NCBI GenBank assembly: GCA_025059945.1
Contig: JANXDC010000005.1
Location: 1 to 64,000 of the forward strand
DNA length: 64,000 bases
Direction: 5' to 3'
DNA from: Bacteroidota bacterium
GTDB lineage: Bacteria > Bacteroidota > Rhodothermia > JANXDC01
Positions 25,625 through 32,833 of this stretch are shown here, in pieces. Below the pieces are notes generated by a model. It did not search any database and was not told the DNA's origin. It saw nothing but the letters and a program-made list of their open reading frames with translations. Each line of letters begins with the position of its first letter. Position 1 is the stretch's first letter. Made by a program: the position numbers and the translations under genes.

Positions 25625-26659
25625 TTAAGCGAAGAGCTCCTTGATCGGGCCCGGCCAGTCCTCCATGGGCGTGGTGCTGCGAACCAGGTGCGCGCCGGCC
25701 TCGGCAAAGCGCCGATAAGCAGCCTCCGCGGCCTCGGTGTAATCGATCGCGCCTGGTACCACGACGGGCGAGGCGCAGTCTTCAAGAAGATATACCCGCT
25801 GGGCCAAGGCCGGATCCGGAAGGCGTGCTAGCAGGTCCTCTACCGTCCAGGCCACGCAGTGGCTTTTGGCCTGTCCTGCGACCAAGATGGCGTCAAAACT
25901 CAAGAGCCGATCGATGAGCTCCTGATCCACCGCGCCCAAGGGCTCCCCGTCGGCTCCCGTGTGCACCTCGGGGCCGAAAGCCGAGTAGTGCTCCGTAAGG
26001 GGATGCCGACCCTTGATACGGAAGTCGGGTTGGCTGTAGCGCGCAACAGCGTGAAAGAAGACCGCCTCCTCCACGGCCGGCACCAGGGCATGTCCCACTC
26101 CGCCCAGCATGGCGTGATAGGGCCAGATCGTGAGCACGTACTTGCCTGCGCGCTCCAGGGCCTCCGTATAATACCGGGCATGTCGCGCTAGGCGCTCCTC
26201 CTCCACTCCCAGAACAGGAGCCAAGGCCGCATTCGGACGCCAACGGCCGCTTCGCACCTCCTCGGCCGTCACCTGCGTGTAGGGGTCCGGATGCCGACCC
26301 TCGGCATCCACCCAGAAGAGGCTGTGAAAGATCTGCGCCGCCTGGTGCGTATCGAGCGTGAGCACAACCTGCGTGACGCAAGGCAGGCACCGGTACAAGA
26401 ACGCGACCAACCGGCGGTTGTCCTCCACCGCCCCCATGCCGGAGGGGCCGCGGACGAAGAGTTCGAAGTCCGGCAAACAGAACGTGTTCTGCACATCCAC
26501 CAGAAGCAGCGCCACACGGAACCGATCTTCGACCGCCGGCCGGATTCCGTAGGCGCGGGCCCACTGGCGCGCGGCCTGCGCCAGGGCCTCGTAGTCGACT
26601 TTCCAAAGCGCCCCCACGCGCTCCGGATCAAAGTGCGGGGGCAAGGGCAGCGCTCGCAT
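25625..26659 (-). CDS. Isochorismatase-like cysteine hydrolase
   Basis: A 344-residue member of the isochorismatase/nicotinamidase fold. Asp55 in LLVDVQNTF opens the catalytic triad, and the nucleophile cysteine is in [11 protein letters not shown] near residue 267, with the adjacent Lys-Ser-His typical of the hydrolase subfamily. It is about 150 residues longer than PncA, carrying a large insertion (about 120-240) with [14 protein letters not shown] and SYSQPD-like segments. The substrate is unknown. A clear AAGGAGG site precedes the ATG. It follows the prenyltransferase gene on the same strand after a hairpin, so it may be separately transcribed. Confidence 0.82.
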   Translation of the reverse strand: MRALPLPPHFDPERVGALWKVDYEALAQAARQWARAYGIRPAVEDRFRVALLLVDVQNTFCLPDFELFVRGPSGMGAVEDNRRLVAFLYRCLPCVTQVVLTLDTHQAAQIFHSLFWVDAEGRHPDPYTQVTAEEVRSGRWRPNAALAPVLGVEEERLARHARYYTEALERAGKYVLTIWPYHAMLGGVGHALVPAVEEAVFFHAVARYSQPDFRIKGRHPLTEHYSAFGPEVHTGADGEPLGAVDQELIDRLLSFDAILVAGQAKSHCVAWTVEDLLARLPDPALAQRVYLLEDCASPVVVPGAIDYTEAAEAAYRRFAEAGAHLVRSTTPMEDWPGPIKELFA

Positions 26660-26687
26660 TCTTGTTGCCTCCTTCTATTGTTGTAGG

Positions 26688-26705
26688 AAACGCCTTTCGG
26701 CGTTT
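26688..26705 (-). terminator. Short hairpin terminator after the prenyltransferase gene
   Basis: AAACGCC and GGCGTTT form a perfect 7-bp stem with a 4-base loop, 16 bases beyond the prenyltransferase stop codon. On the minus strand the stem itself ends in TTT, followed by CCTAC. It is a modest terminator or attenuator ahead of the isochorismatase-like gene. Confidence 0.5.
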
Positions 26706-26720
26706 AGGTTCCCTCAGCTT

Positions 26721-27608
26721 CTATGTCAGCAGCACGTCCAGAATCGTCCAAGCCCCGATCCACAGGCTAGCCCATCCGTTGGCCGTAAAGAAGGCTTGAT
26801 CCAGGCGCGAGAGGTCCTCCGGGCTCACAAGCCGATGCTGGCGCAGAAGCGCCAAGAGGAAGCCTGCATATCCGATCCAGAAGTACAGGCCAAGCTGGGC
26901 CTGCAGCCCGAAGCCGGCTAGCAGAAGCGCACAAAGCCCATGCGACGCGGCCGAGATGCGCAACGCCGGCCGGATCCCGATTCGGGCCGGCACGCTGTAA
27001 AGCCCCGCTTGCCGGTCGAAATCCACATCCTGCAGGGCGTAAAGGATGTCGAAACCTGCTACCCAGAACAACACGGCCGCCCCCAACAGCGCGGGCGCGG
27101 GCTCTAGGCGCCCCATCGCAGCTAGCCACGCCCCGACTGGGGCTAAACCCAAGGCGGCGCCCAACAGGAAATGGGAGAGCGCGGTAAAGCGCTTGCTATA
27201 GGAATAGCCCAGCAACACCGCCAAAGCGACGGGGGCGAGCGCCAAACACAGGGGGCTGATGAGCGCCGCGGCCAGAAGAAAACCCGCCGCGTTTATGGCA
27301 AAAAACCCCCAGGCCGCACGCAAAGACAGCCGGCCCGAGGGCAGCTCTCGCATGGCCGTCCGGGGGTTTCGCCGGTCGTATTCGCGGTCTACGATGCGGT
27401 TGAAGGCCATGGCCGCGCTGCGGGCCGTCACCATGGCCAAAAGCACCAGCGCAAGCACGCGCCCCTCAAAGGGCCTTCCCCGAAAGGCCACAGCCAAGCT
27501 GGCCAGCGCGAAGGGCAAGGCGAAAACGGTATGCGAAAACCTCACAAAAGAGCCCCAAAGGCGCAGGCGGGCCCACCATGCAAGGCCCGTGAGCTCAGGC
27601 GAATGCAT
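26721..27608 (-). CDS. UbiA-family polyprenyltransferase (probably menaquinone MqnP type)
   Basis: A 295-residue integral membrane prenyltransferase with about eight hydrophobic helices. Both aspartate-rich metal sites are present: NRIVDREYDRRNPRT near residue 75 and DILYALQDVDFDRQAG near 190. Family members attach a polyprenyl chain to an aromatic or related ring. The close form of NxxxDxxxD with YDRRNPRT is that of the UbiA-like MqnP proteins found with the futalosine route of menaquinone synthesis. ATG at 27608 has AGGGAAG about 7 bases upstream. The adjacent amidohydrolase, 11 bases upstream, is the likely pathway partner. Confidence 0.85.
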   Translation of the reverse strand: MHSPELTGLAWWARLRLWGSFVRFSHTVFALPFALASLAVAFRGRPFEGRVLALVLLAMVTARSAAMAFNRIVDREYDRRNPRTAMRELPSGRLSLRAAWGFFAINAAGFLLAAALISPLCLALAPVALAVLLGYSYSKRFTALSHFLLGAALGLAPVGAWLAAMGRLEPAPALLGAAVLFWVAGFDILYALQDVDFDRQAGLYSVPARIGIRPALRISAASHGLCALLLAGFGLQAQLGLYFWIGYAGFLLALLRQHRLVSPEDLSRLDQAFFTANGWASLWIGAWTILDVLLT

Positions 27609-27619
27609 CGCAGTCTTCC

Positions 27620-28840
27620 CTAGCTGTTCGTCCCCAGATGTAGCGCCCTTGCCTGCACGGCCCCGGGTTCGCGCCAGTGCTTTAGATCGCCCTCCAAGGC
27701 CACCAACCCCGGTCGGCGCCCTACGCGCAGCGCGCCCAAGATACGCCCCAGCCCCAAAGCACGGGCCCCATTCCAGGAGGCCAACCGGATAGCCTGCTCC
27801 AGCGTGAGCTCCGTGAAGGCCTGTCCGAGCTCCTGCAGTTCGGCCCATACCGAAAGCCGGCTATTCGAGGCCAGGCTGTCGGTTCCCACCGCCACCCCAA
27901 CACCCCGGTCCAGAAGGGCCGTAAGCGGAGGCATGCGGCCTTCGATGTAGCGATTGGAACGCGGACACAGCACAACGGCCACGCGAGGAAAACGCCTCAA
28001 AAGATCAAGCTCCTCCGGTTGGGCCACGGTCATGTGCACAAGCAAAAGGCGCTGTCGAGGGTGCACCCACCGCAGAAGCCAGAGAAGCGGGCTCTCTCGG
28101 GGCGGACGCCAGCCGCTCAGATCGGCCCCCAGCGCCCGAAGCAACTCGGCCAGGGAGCCCCCGCCCGAGGTGAAGAGCTCGCGTTCGGCTTCGGATTCGA
28201 GCATGTGCAGGCTACAGGGAAGCCCAAGGCGGGCGTTTTCGGCCAGAATACGCCTAATCAGGAGCTCCGAGGTCGAGTAAAGGGCATGCGGCGTTAAGGC
28301 GTATCGGCGCCCCGGATCTCCTCTTAGGCATCCGGCCCGCAGCTGCTGCCGGGCCTTCCGGAAGATTTCTTGAGCCCGCTCTGGGTCCCAGCCGAAGCGC
28401 TCCAGAAAGAAGACCCCGCGCATGCCCAGCGCACAGGCCGGACCCCAGGCCTCAACCCCGTTGCCGATGTCCCCAACGGCCACCACGCCTTCGGCCTGCA
28501 AGGCTCGAATGGCCTCCTCTATGGCGGCCCGGCGCACCTCAGAGGCCGCGCCATCGCGTTGAGCCTGCAGAGAGCGGATAAAGCCGGCCAAACCCAGGCC
28601 GGCCGGAATGCGACCGCGCAGATGGGATAGCTCCAGGTGCACGTGCGCGTTCACAAACCCCGGCGCCAGCGCGCCCTCCACCGGACAAACCGAGGCGCCC
28701 GAGAAACGGCTCCGAAGCGCGCGATAAGGCCCTACGGCGAGCACGCGGCCTTCGGAGTCCAACAGCACCGCGCCCTCCCGAATCGGGGCCCTGTCGCCCG
28801 GAAACACCCACGGCGCATACCAGAGCGTAGTTGCGCGCAT
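27620..28840 (-). CDS. Amidohydrolase family protein, likely aminodeoxyfutalosine deaminase-like
   Basis: A 406-residue metal-dependent amidohydrolase with the fused beta-sandwich plus TIM-barrel layout. The metal site is visible as His66 and His68 in NAHVHLELSH, a further His in HMLESE and HMTVAQP, and the aspartate in GTDSLASN near residue 325. The deaminase-like SHLRG..GLGLAGFI region resembles the S-adenosylhomocysteine/aminodeoxyfutalosine deaminases (MqnX/MtaD-type). The futalosine assignment rests on the MqnP-like prenyltransferase next to it, 11 bases away, so it is inference. A guanine or SAH-type deaminase is the alternative. Confidence 0.72.
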   Translation of the reverse strand: MRATTLWYAPWVFPGDRAPIREGAVLLDSEGRVLAVGPYRALRSRFSGASVCPVEGALAPGFVNAHVHLELSHLRGRIPAGLGLAGFIRSLQAQRDGAASEVRRAAIEEAIRALQAEGVVAVGDIGNGVEAWGPACALGMRGVFFLERFGWDPERAQEIFRKARQQLRAGCLRGDPGRRYALTPHALYSTSELLIRRILAENARLGLPCSLHMLESEAERELFTSGGGSLAELLRALGADLSGWRPPRESPLLWLLRWVHPRQRLLLVHMTVAQPEELDLLRRFPRVAVVLCPRSNRYIEGRMPPLTALLDRGVGVAVGTDSLASNSRLSVWAELQELGQAFTELTLEQAIRLASWNGARALGLGRILGALRVGRRPGLVALEGDLKHWREPGAVQARALHLGTNS

Positions 28841-28994
28841 CAAGGCAAAGATAGCGGCCGAAGCTGCCTCGGTTCCCGAAGGACGTATTATCTTCGAAGC
28901 TCGGTGCGCGCCCTCTGGGCCGGCTACCGGATCTAGAGGGCGTCCGTCGGGCTGCGGCTTAGGGGGTTGCGCACAGATTGTATGCGCTTGTGCC

Positions 28995-30140
28995 GTGATT
29001 CGTATGGTAACGGGGGCACCTCGATCCCGTCCGCGAGCCGTTTTGCTCGGCCTGGGGCCTGCGCTCCGCGACAGCCGCACCCTGCGGGAGGCGGAGCTGC
29101 TAGAGGCCTTGGGATGGGAGGTGCATCTAGTGGGCTACGACGCGGCCCAGGCTCAAGGCCCTTGGCCCGTACACCGGCTTACGACGCGCTTTGACCGGGG
29201 CCCAGCCCGTTTCTGGGCCCACGATCGGGCCGCGCGGCGGCTGCTAGGCGCCCTGCCGGCTGAGCTGTATCAGGCCCTGGACCTATACAGCCTTCCGGCC
29301 TGCGCCTGGGCCGCAGACCGATGGGGTGCTGCGCTCACATACGATGCGCGCGAGCTATATCCGGACGTCGCGGCTACGGTCGGCCGCCCCTGGGTGCGGG
29401 CCTTTTGGCGCGCCCTGGAGGCACGCTACATCAGACGCGCCCATTGGGTTTTCACCGTAAGCGAAGGCATCGCCGAGCTGCTTGCGCTTCGGTACGAGAT
29501 CCCCAAGCCGCTTGTGGTGCGCAACGTTCCAGCTTACCGCCCTGTCCCTCCGAGCCGGCGGTTGCGGGAGCGCCTCCGGCTGCCCTCGGAGGCCTTCCTG
29601 TTTCTGCATCAAGGGCATATGCAGCGCGGCCGCGGCCTGGAGCGGCTCCTTGTGGCCTTCGGGCGGGCTAATCTAGCCGATGCCCACCTGGTTTTACTTG
29701 GCGAAGGCCCTCTGAGGGGCCCTCTACAAGAGCGGGCCCGGCGCCTGGGCTTAAGCGGACGCGTGTGGTTTTTGGACCCTGTTGCCCCCGCGGAACTGCT
29801 CGCGTACACGGCCTCAGCCGACGTGGGCGTCAGCCTGCTTGAGGACACCTGCTTAAATCACCGCTACGCGCTGCCCAACAAGCTGTTTGAATACCTCATG
29901 GCCGGTCTGCCCGTGTTGGCCAGCGATCTGCCCGAAATCCGCGCCATAGTGGCGGGTTTCGACGTGGGGCTGCTTGTCGACCCGCGTGATCCGGAGATGC
30001 TGCGCGAGGCCATAGAGCGCATGCGGACCGATGATGCCGCCCGTCGGCGCTGGCGCGAGCGCACCCGAGCCGTCTTCGACGTCTACCGATGGGAGTTTGA
30101 GGCGCGCCTGCTACAAAGCGTCTACGAGCGGCTGCCCTAG
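28995..30140 (+). CDS. Glycosyltransferase family 4 (GT-B fold)
   Basis: A 381-residue GT-B glycosyltransferase. The C-terminal domain carries FLFLHQGHMQRGRGLERLL at about 200, LVLLGEGPLRG, the VWFLDPVAPAELLAYTASADVGVSLLED segment, and the nucleotide-sugar binding NKLFEYLMAGLPVLASDLPE. Donor and acceptor are not evident; lipopolysaccharide, exopolysaccharide or glycolipid synthesis are possible. A GTG at 28995 is used; ATG at 29004 is a credible alternative and neither has a strong ribosome site. It converges on the Gfo/Idh/MocA gene with a four-base overlap. Confidence 0.85.
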   Translation: MIRMVTGAPRSRPRAVLLGLGPALRDSRTLREAELLEALGWEVHLVGYDAAQAQGPWPVHRLTTRFDRGPARFWAHDRAARRLLGALPAELYQALDLYSLPACAWAADRWGAALTYDARELYPDVAATVGRPWVRAFWRALEARYIRRAHWVFTVSEGIAELLALRYEIPKPLVVRNVPAYRPVPPSRRLRERLRLPSEAFLFLHQGHMQRGRGLERLLVAFGRANLADAHLVLLGEGPLRGPLQERARRLGLSGRVWFLDPVAPAELLAYTASADVGVSLLEDTCLNHRYALPNKLFEYLMAGLPVLASDLPEIRAIVAGFDVGLLVDPRDPEMLREAIERMRTDDAARRRWRERTRAVFDVYRWEFEARLLQSVYERLP

Positions 30141-31165
30141 AGGGCCGCTATAGGTTCTGTGCGGCCCGTCTGCAGGGAGCGCTTGGCGGCCTCCAGCACC
30201 TGCACTACGCGCAGGCCGTCGTAGACGTCGCTCTTGGGCCGCAGGCGCTCCCGCACGCAACAGACGAAGTGCTCGCACTCCAACCGAAGCGGCTCCTGCA
30301 TGGGGATACGGGGGATGTAGATGTCCCCGTCGCGCACCGTCATGGCCTCCGTATAGGTGGCGTAGGGCTTAGGCTCCGTAGGCTGCACGTCCACCCCTTT
30401 GTCGTATATGCGGACCTTCTCCACGGCCTCCACGTCGTCTATGACCAGCATCTTGCGGCTGCCCACAAGCGTAACGCGCCGGATCTTGTGGGGATCCAGC
30501 CAAGAGGTATGCAGGTGCGCGATGCGACCGGATTCGAAGTACAGCGTGGCGAAGACCACATCCTCTATGCCGGGCTGCAGAAAGCTTTGCCCGTGCGCGG
30601 AGATGGCCACGGGGCGGTCCCGCAGGTAGCGGAGGGCTAGCGCGATATCGTGCGGGGCCAGGCTCTGGAAGGCGTTTTCGTGCCGGCGCACGATGCCCAG
30701 GTTCACCCGCGTGCTGTACAGGTAATACAAAAGCCCCAGCTCGCCTCGCTCGATAAGGGATTCGGCGTACACAAAAGCCGGATGATACAGTAGCAGGTGG
30801 CCCACCATGAGGATCCTCCCCGTGCGCTCGACAAGCTCCACCAGGCGCTGGGCCTCTTCTACGGTGAGCGTCATGGGCTTTTCCACGAACACATCGCGGC
30901 CGCTTTCCAGGGCGCGTCGGGCCATCTCAAAATGCCACTCCGTGGGCGCGGCGATGGAGACGGCCTGCACGCGCGGGTCCGCCAGCACGTCCTCAAAGCG
31001 GCTAGTAACGCGCACCTGTGCGCGCTCACCGAGCTGCTCCCGGAGGCGATCCAGATTCAGATCGCAGACCCACAGGAGCTCCACCTCCGGCAAGGCGGCG
31101 AAGTTGCGCAGCACCTGACGCCCCCAATAGCCCATCCCCACATGGGCCAATCGCACCCGATCCAT
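30137..31165 (-). CDS. Gfo/Idh/MocA family NAD(P)-dependent oxidoreductase
   Basis: A 342-residue sugar dehydrogenase with the N-terminal Rossmann fold (LAHVGMGYWGRQVLRNF, residues 6-22) and the family EKPMTLT motif carrying the lysine near residue 95. Later HDIALALRYL has the usual metal-free active-site His region. Members oxidise sugars such as nucleotide-linked hexuronates. The gene ends 2 bases after the DegT-type aminotransferase begins, in the same operon, a pairing familiar from WlbA/WbpB plus WbpE steps that make UDP-linked 3-amino sugars (inference). Confidence 0.85.
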   Translation of the reverse strand: MDRVRLAHVGMGYWGRQVLRNFAALPEVELLWVCDLNLDRLREQLGERAQVRVTSRFEDVLADPRVQAVSIAAPTEWHFEMARRALESGRDVFVEKPMTLTVEEAQRLVELVERTGRILMVGHLLLYHPAFVYAESLIERGELGLLYYLYSTRVNLGIVRRHENAFQSLAPHDIALALRYLRDRPVAISAHGQSFLQPGIEDVVFATLYFESGRIAHLHTSWLDPHKIRRVTLVGSRKMLVIDDVEAVEKVRIYDKGVDVQPTEPKPYATYTEAMTVRDGDIYIPRIPMQEPLRLECEHFVCCVRERLRPKSDVYDGLRVVQVLEAAKRSLQTGRTEPIAAL

Positions 31166-31167
31166 GG

Positions 31168-32295
31168 TCAGCGCCCGTAGAAGGCCCGGATGCTATCTGC
31201 GATGTGCTGCAGCTGCGCTTCGTTGAGCTCCGTGTGCATGGGCAGCGAGAGCACCTCGCGCGCCGCGCGCTCGGCCTGGGGGAAATCCCCCTCGGCGTAG
31301 CCGTGGTGCCGGTAGGCGGGCTGTAGGTGCAGGGGAAGGGGATAGTAGATCATAGTGGGCACGCCGCGCGCCTCTAAAAAGGCCCGAAGCCGGTCGCGAT
31401 CAGAGGCCCGAATCGTGTACTGGTGAAACACATGCCGGGCGCGCTCGTCCCGAAACGGCAAGACGATCTCCGGGATATCCGCCAGCAGGGCGTCGTAGCG
31501 GGCGGCTGCCTCCTGGCGGGCGGCCAGGTAAGCCTCCAGATATCGCAACTTAACGTCCAGCAGGGCCGCTTGCAGCGTGTCAAGCCGGGAGTTGAGCCCC
31601 ACAAGTTCGTGGTGATACTTGATGCGCGCCCCGTGGTTGGCGATCATGCGCATACGCTGGGCTAGCCCAGGGTCGTTTGTCACGACCGCGCCGCCATCGC
31701 CGAGGGCGCCCAGGTTTTTGGAGGGGAAGAAGCTGATACAGCCAACGTGCCCCAGGGTGCCCACCTTACGGCCCCGCCATTCGGCCCCTATGGCCTGGGC
31801 CGCGTCTTCGATCACATACAGGCCATGACGGGAGGCCAAATCCAGGATGGCGTCCATATCCGCCGGCTGCCCGTAGAGGTGCACGGGAATGATAGCGCGC
31901 GTACGCGGGCCAATGCGCGCGGCCACATCGGCCGGATCCAGGTTGAAGGTGCGCGGATCGATGTCCGCGTATACGGGCCGCGCCCCGAGCAGGGCGATCA
32001 TCTCGGCCGTGGCCACGAAGGTAAAGGGCGTCGTGATGACTTCTTCCCCCGGCCTTAAGCCGATGGCCATAAGCGCGATCAACAGCGCGTCTGTGCCGCT
32101 AGCGCATCCGATCGCATACCGGCAGCCCAGATAGGCGGCCAAATTCGCCTCAAAGCGCTCGCACTGGGGACCCCGGATGTATTGCCCCCCGTCGAGCACC
32201 TCCTCGATGGCCCGTAAGAGTTCATCGCGGATGCGGCGATGCTGCCCCAGGAGATCCACCATCTGAATTTGAGGCGCGGTAAGGGGTTTATCCAT
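31168..32295 (-). CDS. DegT/DnrJ/EryC1/StrS family sugar aminotransferase
   Basis: A 375-residue PLP-dependent aminotransferase that transfers an amino group to a keto sugar on a nucleotide carrier. The family features are GCASGTDALLIAL near residue 70, the VIEDAAQAIGAEWRGRKVG block and SFFPSKNLGALGDGGAV with the PLP lysine near residue 190. The full length and C-terminal PLPLHLQPAYR region are typical. The Gfo/Idh/MocA gene follows 2 bases later on the same strand; together they form a likely 3-keto oxidation plus amination module for a surface sugar (inference). Confidence 0.9.
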   Translation of the reverse strand: MDKPLTAPQIQMVDLLGQHRRIRDELLRAIEEVLDGGQYIRGPQCERFEANLAAYLGCRYAIGCASGTDALLIALMAIGLRPGEEVITTPFTFVATAEMIALLGARPVYADIDPRTFNLDPADVAARIGPRTRAIIPVHLYGQPADMDAILDLASRHGLYVIEDAAQAIGAEWRGRKVGTLGHVGCISFFPSKNLGALGDGGAVVTNDPGLAQRMRMIANHGARIKYHHELVGLNSRLDTLQAALLDVKLRYLEAYLAARQEAAARYDALLADIPEIVLPFRDERARHVFHQYTIRASDRDRLRAFLEARGVPTMIYYPLPLHLQPAYRHHGYAEGDFPQAERAAREVLSLPMHTELNEAQLQHIADSIRAFYGR

Positions 32296-32369
32296 CGGCA
32301 GATCCTATATTCGCAGAGGCCCTTTGGCCGCGCCCAAGATAGCCACAAGCCGCGCCCGGGGGAAAGTCT

Positions 32370-32828
32370 ATGCGACAGGCCGTTCTGCTCCTTTGGGGAC
32401 TTGGGTTGCTGGGCTGTTCGGGATCCGCACCCCGAACGCTGAGCCCGTGGGAAGCCGAACGGCTGCTCTTGCGCGCCGAGCTAACCGTCTCGGAATGCCT
32501 GCGGCTGATCGAAGATCGGCTGCCTGAGCTGCGGGGGCGGTTGCGGCTGCCCCCGGATTGGTCACCGCAACTGCCCACGACCCGACTGGTGCTAGCTGTC
32601 CTGGGCGCTCAGGCGATCGAGCGGCTCCGGATTCCGATCTCAGAGCGGGCGCTTCCGGAGCCGCTCGATGTGCCCGCCGAACATCCTCACCGCAAGGCTG
32701 TGCTGCTCACTTTACGGGCCGGGCTATTGGAGTTTTTTCCGAACCAGACCTTTCGGGCTGGTCTTGCGGTGGACGGCTATGAGCTCGAGCGCTTCCTAGA
32801 ACGCCTTATGAGGCTTCGGGGCCGATAA
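32370..32828 (+). CDS. Small lipoprotein with a possible single SLH-like motif
   Basis: A 152-residue protein with a lipoprotein signal (LLLWGLGLLGC, Cys16). The C-terminal 40 residues, LLTLRAGLLEFFPNQTFRAGLAVDGYELERFLERLM, follow the pattern of an S-layer homology repeat (a helix, GLL, then PNxTFR, and a helix beginning with a polar turn). Only one copy is visible, whereas working SLH modules usually have three, and Bacteroidota do not normally use them. The rest is unassigned. It diverges from the aminotransferase gene (74-base gap) and is convergent with the S9 peptidase gene. Confidence 0.6.
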   Translation: MRQAVLLLWGLGLLGCSGSAPRTLSPWEAERLLLRAELTVSECLRLIEDRLPELRGRLRLPPDWSPQLPTTRLVLAVLGAQAIERLRIPISERALPEPLDVPAEHPHRKAVLLTLRAGLLEFFPNQTFRAGLAVDGYELERFLERLMRLRGR

Positions 32829-32833
32829 AACGG

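Noticed and set aside
28841-28994. tRNA or riboswitch in the 154-base divergent gap
   Set aside because: No cloverleaf pairing or known aptamer pattern could be found by eye.
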